A stretch of DNA of 64,000 nt from Butyricicoccus sp. Marseille-Q5471 (GCF_951230135.1 NZ_CATNVC010000009.1:1-64000), one strand, 5' to 3'. Positions 16,680 to 26,481 are shown, counted from the stretch's first letter. The notes: generated by a model not told the origin, from the letters alone. Numbers and translations: made by a program.

Positions 16680-18038
16680 ATGTTTAAGAAACATATACGA
16701 AAAAAGACTGCACGGCCAACCAGCATTATGGCGGCGGGTTTTCTCTTAATCATATTTTTGGGAGCATTGCTGCTCTCACTTCCCGTTTCGGCGCGAAACG
16801 GGGAGGCAACGCCGTTTCACACGGCGTTATTTACGGCAACAAGCGCAACCTGCGTAACGGGACTGATTACTGTTGATACGGCAACCCATTGGTCGGGGTT
16901 TGGCCATGTGGTCATTCTGGGACTGATTCAAATTGGCGGTCTGGGATTTATGACGATGGCCTCGATTGCTTCGTTTCTGTTGGGCCGCAAAATCACGCTG
17001 CGCGAACGCATGGTGATGAGTGCCGGACTCAACCTGACGGACAACGCGGGCATCGTGCGGCTGACACGTCGTGTGCTGTTTGGTACGTTCGCGTTTGAGT
17101 CAATGGGCGCGGTAATTTTGGCCTGTCGCTTTGCGCCGGAATTTGGACTTTGGCGCGGCATTAAAATGGGAATTTTCCATTCCGTTTCCGCCTTCTGTAA
17201 CGCCGGGTTTGACATCATGGGCACGGTAGAGCACCCGTTCAGCTCGGCTGTGGCGTATGTGGATGACCCGGTTGTCAGCTTGACGCTGATGCTGCTGATT
17301 GTAATCGGCGGTTTGGGTTTTTTTGTTTGGAGCGATATATATGATAAGCCTCACTTCAAAAAACTCCGGCTGCATACCAAACTGGTGCTGTGTACGACCG
17401 GTGTGCTGCTGCTGTTTGGTTTTTTTGTGACGCTGGCATTTGAATGGTCTAACCCGCAGACGCTCGGGTCGCTATCTGTGCCAAACAAGCTGCTGGCGGC
17501 AGCGTTTCAGTCGGTTACGCTGCGCACAGCGGGATTTAATACGATTGATCAGACAGCATTGTCCAGCGGGTCGCAAGGCTTGGCGTGCATGATGATGCTG
17601 ATTGGCGGTTCGCCCGGCTCGACAGCGGGCGGCATCAAGACGGTGACGTTGGCTGTGCTGCTTCTGACTGCATATTCGGCACTGCGTGGCCGAACAACAA
17701 TAGCGGCGTTTGGCCGCACCATTGCGCCGCGCAGCGTTATGAACGCCGTCACCATGCTGATGGTTGGCGCAGGACTCAGCCTTTCCGGCGCAGGGTTGAT
17801 TTCAATCATTGAGGGCGAGGAATTCAACCGCTGCTTATTTGAGGCAATTTCCGCCTTCGGCACGGTCGGCCTTTCGATGGGATTGACGCCATCGCTCTCC
17901 TTCGCGTCGCAGATGATTCTGATTGTCATCATGTATCTGGGCCGCGTTGGCATTCTGACCCTCGGCGTTTCCGTGCTGATGCGTCACCGGGAACCGCCTA
18001 AGATGCATTATCCTGAGGGACAGGTCATGGTTGGCTGA
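16680..18038 (+). CDS. ktrB: Potassium uptake channel subunit KtrB/TrkH
   Basis: 452 residues, polytopic membrane protein with four M1-P-M2 repeats. The first pore loop SATCVTGL and later ones (AFCNAGFD, LRTAGFN, FGTVGLS) each carry the selectivity-filter Gly that binds K+. It forms the membrane part of a K+ (Na+-coupled) uptake system with the cytoplasmic KtrA encoded next. ATG 16680 is 18 bases from AAGGAG (16656-16661), an unusually long gap; no better start is visible. The first residues KKHIRKK are a basic cytoplasmic end. Confidence 0.93.
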   Translation: MFKKHIRKKTARPTSIMAAGFLLIIFLGALLLSLPVSARNGEATPFHTALFTATSATCVTGLITVDTATHWSGFGHVVILGLIQIGGLGFMTMASIASFLLGRKITLRERMVMSAGLNLTDNAGIVRLTRRVLFGTFAFESMGAVILACRFAPEFGLWRGIKMGIFHSVSAFCNAGFDIMGTVEHPFSSAVAYVDDPVVSLTLMLLIVIGGLGFFVWSDIYDKPHFKKLRLHTKLVLCTTGVLLLFGFFVTLAFEWSNPQTLGSLSVPNKLLAAAFQSVTLRTAGFNTIDQTALSSGSQGLACMMMLIGGSPGSTAGGIKTVTLAVLLLTAYSALRGRTTIAAFGRTIAPRSVMNAVTMLMVGAGLSLSGAGLISIIEGEEFNRCLFEAISAFGTVGLSMGLTPSLSFASQMILIVIMYLGRVGILTLGVSVLMRHREPPKMHYPEGQVMVG

Positions 18039-18097
18039 GCATACGGACGGTGCTTTCAAAGCGCACGATAAATAGCGATAAATAAGGAGATGGGATG

Positions 18098-18754
18098 ATG
18101 AGATCCTATTTGGTAATTGGGCTGGGTCGGTTTGGCTCGGCGGTTGCGCGGGAATTATCTGCGCTGGGAGAAGAAGTGCTCGCGCTGGATGAAGATCCGG
18201 ATAATATTCAGCGCATCGCAGATGATGTGACGCAGGCAATCGTTGGCGATGCACAGGATGAAGCGGTGCTTCGCTCGGTCGGCGCACGCAATTTTGACTG
18301 CTGTATCGTTGCGGTTGCATCCGATATGGAGGCGAGCGTGCTGATTACGGTGCTGCTCAAGGATTTGGGCGCAAAGCAGGTGGTGGCGAAGGCGCAGAGC
18401 GCCGTGCACGCACGTGTGCTCGAACGCATCGGGGCAGATCGCGTCATTTTGCCGGAAAGCGAGATGGGGCAGCGTCTGGCGCAGCGACTGTCCCGCACGA
18501 ACGTGGTCGATTTTATCGGCGTATCCGACGACTTTTCTATTGTTGAGATTCATGCGCCGCGCAGTTGGGTGGGGCATTCGCTCGGCCAATTGAGCGTTCG
18601 CGGAAAATACTATATCAATGTGCTTGCCATTCGGCACGGTGAGGGCGGCCATGTGGACGTAACGCCTGCCGTCGATCAGGTCATTGGGGAAAACGATGTG
18701 CTGATTATCATCGGTACGAATGAAAATGTGGATCGGGTGGTGGATCTGAGTTGA
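18098..18754 (+). CDS. ktrA: Potassium uptake regulatory subunit KtrA/TrkA
   Basis: 218 residues. RCK-N Rossmann domain with GLGRFG (about 8-13) and the acidic D at the end of the second strand for nucleotide binding, followed by an RCK-C domain (about 135-215). It gates KtrB in response to nucleotides, and in relatives to cyclic di-AMP through RCK-C. Two consecutive ATGs; 18098 has better spacing to AAGGAGA at 18084-18090. Immediately follows ktrB and overlaps the next gene at TTGA. Confidence 0.93.
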   Translation: MRSYLVIGLGRFGSAVARELSALGEEVLALDEDPDNIQRIADDVTQAIVGDAQDEAVLRSVGARNFDCCIVAVASDMEASVLITVLLKDLGAKQVVAKAQSAVHARVLERIGADRVILPESEMGQRLAQRLSRTNVVDFIGVSDDFSIVEIHAPRSWVGHSLGQLSVRGKYYINVLAIRHGEGGHVDVTPAVDQVIGENDVLIIIGTNENVDRVVDLS

Positions 18755-19524
18755 CCAGAATAGAGAGCCGTCAGAATGAGACAATCAAGCATCTGGCACG
18801 ACTGGGACGAGAAAAGAAATACCGCACGAGCACGCACGAAATGCTGTGCGAGGGTGAAAAAATGCTCGACGAGGCACTGCGTTCGGGTGCGGTCATCAAG
18901 ACCGTACTCGTGCGCGAGGGCCTGCCGGCAAACGAAAGCGTACGCCTTGCAGAGCAGCGCGGTGCACGGCTGTTTCAGGCGTCTGACGCGGTGTTTCAGG
19001 CCGCAAGCGATGTCGAAACGCCGCAGGGCGTGATTTTCTCCTGCGTGCCGCCCGCTTGGGATGCTTCGTCGCTTGCGGGCGCGTCACGGGTGCTCCTGCT
19101 CGATGGGTTACAGGATCCGGGCAACCTTGGCACGATTTTACGAACCGCTGAAGCCTTCGGGCTCGGTGCCGTCGTATTGTGCGAGGGCTGTGTCGACCCG
19201 TTTTCTCCCAAGGTTGTGCGTTCGACGATGGGCGCGGTCTTTCGCCTGCCGTGCGTGCAGCTGCCCCTGAAGGATGCCGTGCAGACACTGCGGCAGACAA
19301 ACGAATTGCCGATTTATGCGACGGCGCTATCCGAAAGCAGCGTGCCGATCGAAACGGTGGATTTGGCCCGCGCCGCGGTAATCATCGGCAGCGAGGGCAG
19401 AGGGGTGACGCAGGCAGCGCTGGAGCTTGCGGATCGGCATGTCATCATCCCGATGACCGGTCGAGCCGAATCCCTCAACGCTGGAGTTGCGGCAGCGATT
19501 GTGATTTATCGCATGACGCTTTGA
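18751..19524 (+). CDS. SpoU/TrmH-family RNA 2'-O-methyltransferase
   Basis: 257 residues. Starts at a TTG that overlaps the ktrA stop (TTGA), so translation is coupled. N-terminal substrate-binding domain (EGEKMLDEAL) and SPOUT domain with DPGNLGTILRTAEAFG, GSEGRGV and the C-terminal knot PMTGRAESLNAGVA. It is a paralogue of the rlmB product at 553; the target RNA and position cannot be told from sequence. Confidence 0.85.
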   Translation: MTRIESRQNETIKHLARLGREKKYRTSTHEMLCEGEKMLDEALRSGAVIKTVLVREGLPANESVRLAEQRGARLFQASDAVFQAASDVETPQGVIFSCVPPAWDASSLAGASRVLLLDGLQDPGNLGTILRTAEAFGLGAVVLCEGCVDPFSPKVVRSTMGAVFRLPCVQLPLKDAVQTLRQTNELPIYATALSESSVPIETVDLARAAVIIGSEGRGVTQAALELADRHVIIPMTGRAESLNAGVAAAIVIYRMTL

Positions 19525-19538
19525 AAGGGGAGAACACT

Positions 19539-20762
19539 GTGTCGGCAAGAATCAGCTGGATATGGCTCGCGGAACGCCAGAATATTGGCGCGGTTACGGT
19601 CGCCGGGTTGCTGGAGGCATTTGGCTCGGCTGATGCAGTGTTTGCTGCTGACAGGCGCACGCTCACAACCTGCGCCTGTGTGCTGAGCAAACGGCAGGTC
19701 GATGCGCTGTGTGATAAGGATACGTCTCGAGCCGGCCTAATTATCGAGAACTGTGCAAAGCTCGGCGTGAGCATTTTAACGCTGGATGACGCGGGATATC
19801 CCGATCGGCTGCGTGCCATTGCCGATCCGCCCCCGGTGCTGTATGTGCGCGGCAGTCTGCCCGATTTGGATGTGCTGCCCGGCATTGCGGTGGTTGGTAC
19901 ACGTTCCTGCACAGCCTACGGAGAGGAAACCGCGCAGGCCATCGGCAGTGCGCTTGCGGAAACCGGATTTGTCACGGTCAGCGGCATGGCAAAAGGAATC
20001 GACGGCATGGCACAGCGCGGTGCACTGCGCTCCGGCGGGTTAACGGTGGCTGTGCTTGCCGGCGGCGTGGATATTTGCTATCCGCAGTCTAATTTGGCGC
20101 TGATGGGGGATATCCTGCTGCGCGGAGCGCTTGTCAGCGAGCACCCGCCCGGTACAGAGCACAGGGCGGAGTTTTTCCCGCCGCGCAACCGCATCATCAG
20201 CGGGTTGACGGTGGCAACGGTCGTGGTAGAAGCATCGTCCATGCGATCAGGTGCGATTATTACGGCGCACCATGCACTGGAGCAGGGGCGGGATGTCTAT
20301 GCAGTGCCCGGTGCACTCAATGCGAAACAGTCAGCCGGATGCCTGCAGCTGATTGAGCAGGGAGAGGCCGCACTGTTAGCGTCGCCCGCGTCGTTGGTAC
20401 GCGCCTATGGTGGGCTGCTTCCGCGACAGCCGGATCAAGCGCGTGTACGGCAGGCTTTTCTGCGGCAGACCGGGATGAAACCGCAGCCGGCGGTCAAGAA
20501 TGTCTGGGACGATATTCAAAAGCGAGAGGAGCGCGGCAGGACGCGCAGGGAAGCGCCTAAGGCTGAAACGCCTAAACCGCTGCCGGATTATTTAAGCGCC
20601 GAAGAACGGCAGATTGCAGCGCTTGTGCAGCAGGGGGCATCTTCTCTGGCTGAGATTATAGAGCGGTGTGATTTAGCGGCTGCACGCGTGATGGCCATTA
20701 TTACCATGCTCGAGATGGATGGGGTTTTGCACCGTGAGCGCGGCAAATTGGCCTTATTCTGA
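19539..20762 (+). CDS. dprA: DNA processing protein DprA
   Basis: 407 residues. N-terminal helix-hairpin region, then the Rossmann-like DprA core (about 90-300) with the signature GTRSCTAYG, SGMAKGIDGMAQRGAL and PPRNRIISG, and a C-terminal winged helix after a charged linker. DprA binds incoming single-stranded DNA and loads RecA during transformation. GTG 19539 follows AAAGGGGA and matches the family N terminus; the open frame runs further upstream inside the methyltransferase gene but without a start signal. topA follows, a common Firmicutes arrangement. Confidence 0.93.
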   Translation: MSARISWIWLAERQNIGAVTVAGLLEAFGSADAVFAADRRTLTTCACVLSKRQVDALCDKDTSRAGLIIENCAKLGVSILTLDDAGYPDRLRAIADPPPVLYVRGSLPDLDVLPGIAVVGTRSCTAYGEETAQAIGSALAETGFVTVSGMAKGIDGMAQRGALRSGGLTVAVLAGGVDICYPQSNLALMGDILLRGALVSEHPPGTEHRAEFFPPRNRIISGLTVATVVVEASSMRSGAIITAHHALEQGRDVYAVPGALNAKQSAGCLQLIEQGEAALLASPASLVRAYGGLLPRQPDQARVRQAFLRQTGMKPQPAVKNVWDDIQKREERGRTRREAPKAETPKPLPDYLSAEERQIAALVQQGASSLAEIIERCDLAAARVMAIITMLEMDGVLHRERGKLALF

Positions 20763-20764
20763 GA

Positions 20765-20793
20765 TTGACAACGGCTCAAAAGCCGATTACAAT
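20765..20793 (+). promoter_or_regulatory. Sigma-A promoter of topA
   Basis: TTGACA (20765-20770), 17-base spacer, TACAAT (20788-20793). The transcript would begin with a perfect hairpin, CACGCGG/CCGCGTG (20798-20816), ending just before the AGGAGG ribosome site. Confidence 0.8.
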
Positions 20794-20834
20794 AGAGCAC
20801 GCGGACGTTCCGCGTGTAGGAGGATGCAACAAAC

Positions 20835-23264
20835 ATGTCGAAATTAGTCATCGTGGAGTCGCCTGCCAAGGCGAAAACCATTGGTAAATATCTGGGAACA
20901 GACTACGTCGTGAAGGCTTCAATGGGCCATCTGCGCGATTTGCCCAAGAAAAAGATGGGCGTAGATATTGAAAATCACTTTACACCCGAATACATTCCGA
21001 TTGAGGGCAAAGATAAAATCATTTCTGAACTGAAAAGCGAAGCCAAGAAGAGTGACTTCGTCTATCTCGCAACTGACCCTGACCGCGAGGGAGAGGCCAT
21101 TTCGTGGCATTTAAAGGAGCTGTTAAAGCTCAAGGATGATAAATCCAAGCGCGTTACCTTTAATGAAATCACCAAGCCTGCGGTTCGTTACGGCATTGAG
21201 CATCCGCGCGATTTGGACATCGATCTGGTCGATGCACAGCAGGCGCGCCGAATTCTCGACCGTATCGTGGGCTATCAGCTTTCGCCGTTTCTCTGGCGTA
21301 AGGTCAAGCGCGGACTGTCCGCGGGCCGTGTACAGTCGGTCGCAACGCGTCTGGTGGTTGATCGGGAGAATGAAATTCGCGCCTTCGTTCCGGAGGAGTA
21401 TTGGTCAATCGAAGCACAGCTGCGTACACAGAGCGGCGGCAGCTTTGTCGCTCGTTTCTACGGCGACCGTACCTCCAAGGTGGAGCTGAAAAGCGAAGAG
21501 CAGACGATGACGGTTGTTCACGCCTGTGAGGGAAAGCCGTTCATTGTCGGCCCGGTCAAAAAAGGCAAGAAGAAGAAGAGCGCAACCGCACCTTTTATCA
21601 CCTCGACCTTGCAGCAGGAAGCATCGCGGAAGCTGAATATGACGCCCCGCCGCACGATGAGTGTCGCACAGGAGCTCTATGAAGGCATTGAACTGCAAGG
21701 CGTCGGTCTGACGGGTTTGATTACCTATATGCGTACCGACTCGCTGCGCTTAGCGGATGAGGCTACGGCGGCTGCTGCTGATTTCATCAAAAACCGCTAT
21801 GGCGAAGCCTATTATCCGGGCAAGCCGCGCGTGTTCAAAACCAAGGGCTCGGCGCAGGATGCGCACGAAGCCATTCGTCCGTCCAACGTTACACTTGTGC
21901 CGGAGAACATTCGAGATTCGCTGACGGCGGATCAGTTTAAGCTTTACAAACTGATCTGGTCGCGTTTTGTGGCCTGTCAGATGTCGGATGCAATCCTGGA
22001 CACCGTGTCGGCCGATATTTTGTGCGGGGAATACGTGTTCCGCGCTTCCGGCCATACGGTCGCGTTTCCGGGCTTTACTGCGGTTTATGAGGAAGGCACG
22101 GATGATGAGAAGAAGGGCGATGCCGGCAAGCCGCTTCCGGCCTTCGGCGAGGGCGATAATCTGGATAACGAGAAGCTGGAGCCTGCACAGCACTTTACGC
22201 AGCCGCCGGCGCGTTACACCGAAGCATCGCTGATTCGTGCGATGGAAGAGCGCGGCATTGGCCGCCCGTCCACCTATGCACCGACCATTTCGACGATTAT
22301 CGACCGCGACTATGTTGCCAAGGAAAACAAGGCGCTTCGTCCGACACCGCTTGGCGAGGGCGTAACCGGTCTGTTGGTTGATAAGTTCAAGTCCGTGGCG
22401 GACTACGAATTCACTGCCAATATGGAACATGAGTTGGATAATGTAGAAGCGGGAAAACTCAATTACATTCAGCTGCTTGAGAACTTCTTTGGCGGATTTG
22501 AGGGTGCACTGAAGCAAGCTGAGGTCGATTTGGAAGGCCAGCGCATTAAAATCGAAGATGAGGTTACCGACATTATCTGTGATAAATGCGGCCGCAACAT
22601 GGTCATCAAATCCGGCCGTTTCGGCAAGTTTCTTGCATGCCCCGGTTTCCCTGAATGTACCAACACCAAGGCCATTACCGAGGATACGGGCGCAGCGTGC
22701 CCGGTTTGCGGGGCTAAGGTCGTGAAAAAGAAGTCTGCACGCGGCTATGTGTATTACAGCTGCGATAAATATCCGGCGTGCTCGTTTATTACATGGGATA
22801 AGCCGCTGAAAACCAAGTGTCCTACCTGCGAGTCTTCACTGTTCCGGCATACCGATCGGGATTCCAAGGAGATTACGGATATTTGCCTGAGAGAGGGCTG
22901 CGGATACAAGGAACTCGTCAAGGAAGGCCTGCCCCCGGAAGAGGCGGAGAAGAACCGCGAACGCCGCGAAGCCCGCGCCGCAAAGGCTGCAGAACGTGCG
23001 GCAGAAAAGGCGGCCGCCGAGGCAGCGGGCGAAGGCACGGAAAAGAAGCCTGCCAAGAAGAGCACCGCGAAAAAGGCAGCCGCCAAAAAGACAACGACCA
23101 AAAAGGCAACTGCCAAGAAAACCGCCGCTGCAAAGACCACGACCAAAAAAGCGGCGACCACAAAGACGGCGCCGAAAAAGGCAGCTGCAGCAAAGAAAAC
23201 AACGACGACAAAAAAGACGGCCGCGAAGAAGACCGTAGCCGCAGAGGAGAGTGCGGATGAATAA
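20835..23264 (+). CDS. topA: DNA topoisomerase I (type IA)
   Basis: 809 residues. TOPRIM domain at the N terminus (IVESPAKAKTI..; DPDREGEAISWH), catalytic Tyr in GLITYMRTDSLRL (about residue 298), then three zinc-ribbon segments near the C terminus (CDKCGRN...CPGFPEC, CPVCGAK...CDKYPAC, CPTCESS...CLREGC). The last 90 residues are an almost pure Ala/Lys/Thr tail, histone H1-like, which should bind DNA non-specifically. The enzyme relaxes negative supercoils. Its stop overlaps the trmFO start. Confidence 0.95.
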   Translation: MSKLVIVESPAKAKTIGKYLGTDYVVKASMGHLRDLPKKKMGVDIENHFTPEYIPIEGKDKIISELKSEAKKSDFVYLATDPDREGEAISWHLKELLKLKDDKSKRVTFNEITKPAVRYGIEHPRDLDIDLVDAQQARRILDRIVGYQLSPFLWRKVKRGLSAGRVQSVATRLVVDRENEIRAFVPEEYWSIEAQLRTQSGGSFVARFYGDRTSKVELKSEEQTMTVVHACEGKPFIVGPVKKGKKKKSATAPFITSTLQQEASRKLNMTPRRTMSVAQELYEGIELQGVGLTGLITYMRTDSLRLADEATAAAADFIKNRYGEAYYPGKPRVFKTKGSAQDAHEAIRPSNVTLVPENIRDSLTADQFKLYKLIWSRFVACQMSDAILDTVSADILCGEYVFRASGHTVAFPGFTAVYEEGTDDEKKGDAGKPLPAFGEGDNLDNEKLEPAQHFTQPPARYTEASLIRAMEERGIGRPSTYAPTISTIIDRDYVAKENKALRPTPLGEGVTGLLVDKFKSVADYEFTANMEHELDNVEAGKLNYIQLLENFFGGFEGALKQAEVDLEGQRIKIEDEVTDIICDKCGRNMVIKSGRFGKFLACPGFPECTNTKAITEDTGAACPVCGAKVVKKKSARGYVYYSCDKYPACSFITWDKPLKTKCPTCESSLFRHTDRDSKEITDICLREGCGYKELVKEGLPPEEAEKNRERREARAAKAAERAAEKAAAEAAGEGTEKKPAKKSTAKKAAAKKTTTKKATAKKTAAAKTTTKKAATTKTAPKKAAAAKKTTTTKKTAAKKTVAAEESADE

Positions 23265-24558
23265 AGTAACGGTAATCGGTGCGGGACTTGCAGGCTGCGA
23301 GGCGGCATGGCAACTCGCGGAGCGCGGTATTGCGGTGACCTTGTGCGAGATGAAGCCGGTGCAGCATTCTCCGGCACATCACTCGGATGATTTTGCAGAG
23401 TTGGTGTGCTCGAATTCCCTGCGGTCGGATGAACTGACCAACGCAGCAGGGCTGCTCAAGGAAGAACTGCGCCGACTGGGCAGCTTGATTCTGGCCTGTG
23501 CCGACGCAAACCGCGTAGAAGCAGGCGGGGCACTTGCGGTTGATCGGGAAGCCTTCGCGCAAGCGGTCACAGAGAAGATAAAGCAGCATGCGAATATCGA
23601 AATTGTCTGCGGTGAGGTTACTGAAATCCCGGAAGGACAGGTTATTGTCGCTTCCGGTCCTCTAACCTCTGATCGCTTGTTTGACGCCATCCATGAAAAG
23701 GTTGGCGGAGACTTTCTGCACTTCTTTGATGCAGCCGCGCCCATTGTGACCGCAGAAAGCATTGATATGAACTGCGCCTACGAGGCCTCCCGTTATGGCA
23801 AGGGTACGGCGGATTATATCAACTGTGCGTTTTCCAAGGAAGAGTACGATGCCTTCTGGAACGCGCTGACAACGGCGGAGGAAGCACCGGTGCATGGCTT
23901 TGAGGACAAGATGGTCTTTGAAGGCTGTATGCCGATTGAGGTCAACGCCCGCCGCGGTTATGATACGATGCGGTTCGGCATTTTAAAGCCCGTCGGCCTG
24001 CCGGATCCGAAAACAGGCAAGGATCCTTATGCCGTCCTGCAGCTGCGACGCGACAATGCACAGGGCACGCTATACAACCTCGTCGGCTGCCAGACACACC
24101 TGAAGTTTGGTGAGCAGAAGCGTGTTTTTTCGATGATTCCGGCGCTCAAGGATGCGGAGTTCGTCCGCTATGGCGTGATGCATCGAAACACCTTTTTGGA
24201 TTCTCCGCGCCTGCTGGATGAGACTTTCGCACTCCGCGCCGACCCGCGCGTTCGTTTTGCCGGACAAATGACCGGTGTAGAGGGGTATATCGAATCCACC
24301 GCTTCCGGCCTGATTGCAGGTCTTGCAACGGCCTGCGCACTGGCGGGTAAGACAATGCCGAAACTTGATCGGGAGACAGCTGTGGGTGCACTTGCATGCT
24401 ATATTTCCGACCATTCGGTGACAAAATTCCAACCGATGAACGTAAACTTTGGAATTCTTGACCCGCTGGGCTATAAAATCAAGGGCAAGCGGGAAAAGAA
24501 CATGAAAATCTCCGAACGCGCGCTTGCGCGCATTGACAGCTTAAAGGAGGAACTCTAA
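23257..24558 (+). CDS. trmFO: tRNA (uracil-5-)-methyltransferase TrmFO (folate-dependent)
   Basis: 433 residues. N-terminal FAD-binding motif GAGLAGCEAAWQLAERG and family segments HHSDDFAELVCSNSLRSD, MNCAYEASRYGKGTADY and GQMTGVEGYIES. It methylates U54 in the T-loop of tRNA using methylene-tetrahydrofolate and FADH2. ATG 23257 lies inside the last codons of topA, so the two are translationally coupled, as in many Firmicutes. Confidence 0.95.
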   Translation: MNKVTVIGAGLAGCEAAWQLAERGIAVTLCEMKPVQHSPAHHSDDFAELVCSNSLRSDELTNAAGLLKEELRRLGSLILACADANRVEAGGALAVDREAFAQAVTEKIKQHANIEIVCGEVTEIPEGQVIVASGPLTSDRLFDAIHEKVGGDFLHFFDAAAPIVTAESIDMNCAYEASRYGKGTADYINCAFSKEEYDAFWNALTTAEEAPVHGFEDKMVFEGCMPIEVNARRGYDTMRFGILKPVGLPDPKTGKDPYAVLQLRRDNAQGTLYNLVGCQTHLKFGEQKRVFSMIPALKDAEFVRYGVMHRNTFLDSPRLLDETFALRADPRVRFAGQMTGVEGYIESTASGLIAGLATACALAGKTMPKLDRETAVGALACYISDHSVTKFQPMNVNFGILDPLGYKIKGKREKNMKISERALARIDSLKEEL

Positions 24559-25581
24559 GTGAAAATCATCGTGGACGCAATGGGCGGAGACAACGCGCCT
24601 GAGTCAGCCGTTTGGGGTGGTGCGCTGGCCGCGAAGAACTACGGTGAAGAGGTCGTGCTCGTCGGGCAGGAGGAGCGAATCCGTGCCATCTTGAAGGAAA
24701 AGGGCATGGATGGCGTATCCGGCGTAACTGTCGTGCACGCTGCAGATGTGGTTGATATGCACGATGATCCCGCAACGGTTCTGCGTGCAAAGCCGAATAG
24801 CTCCATGGCAGTCGCCTTTCAGATGCTCAAAAAGGGCGAGGGCGACGCATTGGTGTCGGCGGGCAACACGGGAGCTCTGCTGTCGGGTGCAACGCTGTAC
24901 GGCGGGCGTATCAAGGGTATTCGCCGCGGGGCGCTTGCACCGGTCATGCCTTCCTCTTCGGGACAGGTCATGCTGACGGACGCGGGTGCGAACACGGAGT
25001 GCACGGCGGAAATGCTGCTGCAGTTTGCCTTCATGGGTTCGCTGTACGCCGAAAAAATCAATGGCGTGAAGAATCCCCGCGTCGGTCTGGTCAACAACGG
25101 CACCGAGGACACCAAGGGCGATGTGCTTCGCAAGGAAGCGTATCACCTGCTCAAGGCTGCGGGTGATGCGGGACGCATCAACTTTGTCGGCAATGTGGAG
25201 GGCAGCATGGTGCCGCTTGGCGGCTGCGATGTGGCGGTATGCGATGGCTTTGCGGGAAACGTGATGCTCAAAACCATTGAGGGCGTTGCAAAGTTCATGG
25301 CGAGCGGGGTTAAGAAGGTGTTTTACCGGAATCTGGCGACCAAACTGGCGTATCTGCCCTGCAAGACGGGAATGGATGAGTTCCGCGGATTGTTCGATCA
25401 GGATCGCATCGGCGGCGCGCCGTTTCTGGGCATTGCCAAGCCGGTAATTAAGGCGCACGGGTCGTCCAACCAGACAGCAGTCATGAATGCCATTCGACAG
25501 GCGATTGCCTATACCAAGTCGGGTATGATTGAGGCGGTTCGTGAGAATATTGAATACATGACGGTGCAGGCGGCTGAATAA
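24559..25581 (+). CDS. plsX: Phosphate acyltransferase PlsX
   Basis: 340 residues. Starts at GTG directly after the trmFO stop, behind AAAGGAGG with eight-base spacing, giving the family start MKIIVDAMGGDNAP. Also seen: VSAGNTGALLSGATL and DGFAGNVMLKT. PlsX converts acyl-ACP to acyl-phosphate, the first step of phosphatidic acid formation in bacteria with PlsY, at the inner face of the membrane. In many Firmicutes acpP separates plsX and rnc; here rnc follows directly. Confidence 0.95.
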   Translation: MKIIVDAMGGDNAPESAVWGGALAAKNYGEEVVLVGQEERIRAILKEKGMDGVSGVTVVHAADVVDMHDDPATVLRAKPNSSMAVAFQMLKKGEGDALVSAGNTGALLSGATLYGGRIKGIRRGALAPVMPSSSGQVMLTDAGANTECTAEMLLQFAFMGSLYAEKINGVKNPRVGLVNNGTEDTKGDVLRKEAYHLLKAAGDAGRINFVGNVEGSMVPLGGCDVAVCDGFAGNVMLKTIEGVAKFMASGVKKVFYRNLATKLAYLPCKTGMDEFRGLFDQDRIGGAPFLGIAKPVIKAHGSSNQTAVMNAIRQAIAYTKSGMIEAVRENIEYMTVQAAE

Positions 25582-25620
25582 GCCGCCGCCCGATTGCTTG
25601 AAAACGAAGGGAGGAGAAGT

Positions 25621-26292
25621 ATGCTGAACATCGACTATAAGTTTAAGGACGCGGTGCTGCTCAACATGGCGATGACGCATTCCTCGTATGCAAATGAACA
25701 TCGCGGCAGTCATCTGCATCACAATGAAAGACTGGAGTTCCTTGGCGATTCCGTACTGGGCTTTGTCACGGCGGATTATTTGTACAATACCTATCCGGAG
25801 CTGCCGGAGGGCGAGCTGACCAAGCTGCGCGCGGCGGTTGTGTGCGAGGGCGCACTGTGCGAAATCGCGAAGGAACTCGGCATTCCGGAACGCATTCGTT
25901 TGGGCCACGGTGAAGAAATTGGCGGGGGGCGAGAGCGCCCGTCTATTCTGGCGGATGCGTGCGAAGCACTGCTGGGCGCGATTTATCTGGATGGAGGCAT
26001 CGGGCCTGCACGTGCATTTGTACTGCGGTTTATTCCAAAGAAGGTGGATACGGCGATTTTGGGCGGCGCATTCAAGGATTATAAAACCATGCTGCAAGAA
26101 ATCGTACAGAAAAACAAACAGGAAACGCTGGAATATCGTCTTGCGGGCGAAGCGGGTCCTGACCATGACAAGCGCTTTACGATGGAATTGCTGTTAAACT
26201 CCAATGTTTTTGCTGATGGCGTGGGTCGCAGCAAAAAAGAGGCGGAGCAGATGGCGGCGAAAAAGGCGCTTGAGTTAATGGGCGAGCAATAG
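25621..26292 (+). CDS. rnc: Ribonuclease III
   Basis: 223 residues. RNase III catalytic domain with signature NERLEFLGDSVLG (metal-binding Glu/Asp) and ADACEALLGAIYLDGG, followed by a C-terminal double-stranded-RNA-binding domain ending in SKKEAEQMAAKKAL. Processes rRNA precursors and duplex RNA. ATG 25621 follows GGGAGG; the frame opens earlier at 25594 but without a ribosome site. A terminator follows, and smc has its own promoter. Confidence 0.95.
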   Translation: MLNIDYKFKDAVLLNMAMTHSSYANEHRGSHLHHNERLEFLGDSVLGFVTADYLYNTYPELPEGELTKLRAAVVCEGALCEIAKELGIPERIRLGHGEEIGGGRERPSILADACEALLGAIYLDGGIGPARAFVLRFIPKKVDTAILGGAFKDYKTMLQEIVQKNKQETLEYRLAGEAGPDHDKRFTMELLLNSNVFADGVGRSKKEAEQMAAKKALELMGEQ

Positions 26293-26343
26293 CGGTCGTG
26301 TAGCTGAAAGGCAAACGACGCAATGTGTATTGTATCCATTACC

Positions 26344-26378
26344 GGACGTCTGCGTGTGCGCGCGGGCGTCCTTCCTTT
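26344..26378 (+). terminator. Terminator after rnc
   Basis: GGACGTCTGCG pairs with CGCGGGCGTCC (two G-T pairs) around TGTGCG, followed by TTCCTTTT. Confidence 0.7.
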
Positions 26379-26424
26379 TGGCCGGATAAGCATGAACAGC
26401 GTGTAAATTCTGGGCGGATACGCA

Positions 26425-26453
26425 TTGAAAAACACCATTCAAAGTGGTATTAT
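26425..26453 (+). promoter_or_regulatory. Sigma-A promoter of smc
   Basis: TTGAAA (26425-26430), 17-base spacer, TATTAT (26448-26453), ending 28 bases before the smc start. Confidence 0.7.
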
Positions 26454-26481
26454 GTTACTAAGCATATTTTTGAGGTGTTAC

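Noticed and set aside
15152-16753. 533-codon open frame on the minus strand
   Set aside because: Lies exactly opposite lysS, has no ribosome site and resembles no protein; an antisense shadow of a GC-rich gene. The same holds for minus frames at 2596-3747 and 24604-26166.
22980-23262. Tandem DNA repeat or CRISPR-like array in topA
   Set aside because: The repeats are codons of an Ala/Lys/Thr protein tail with irregular unit length and no spacers.
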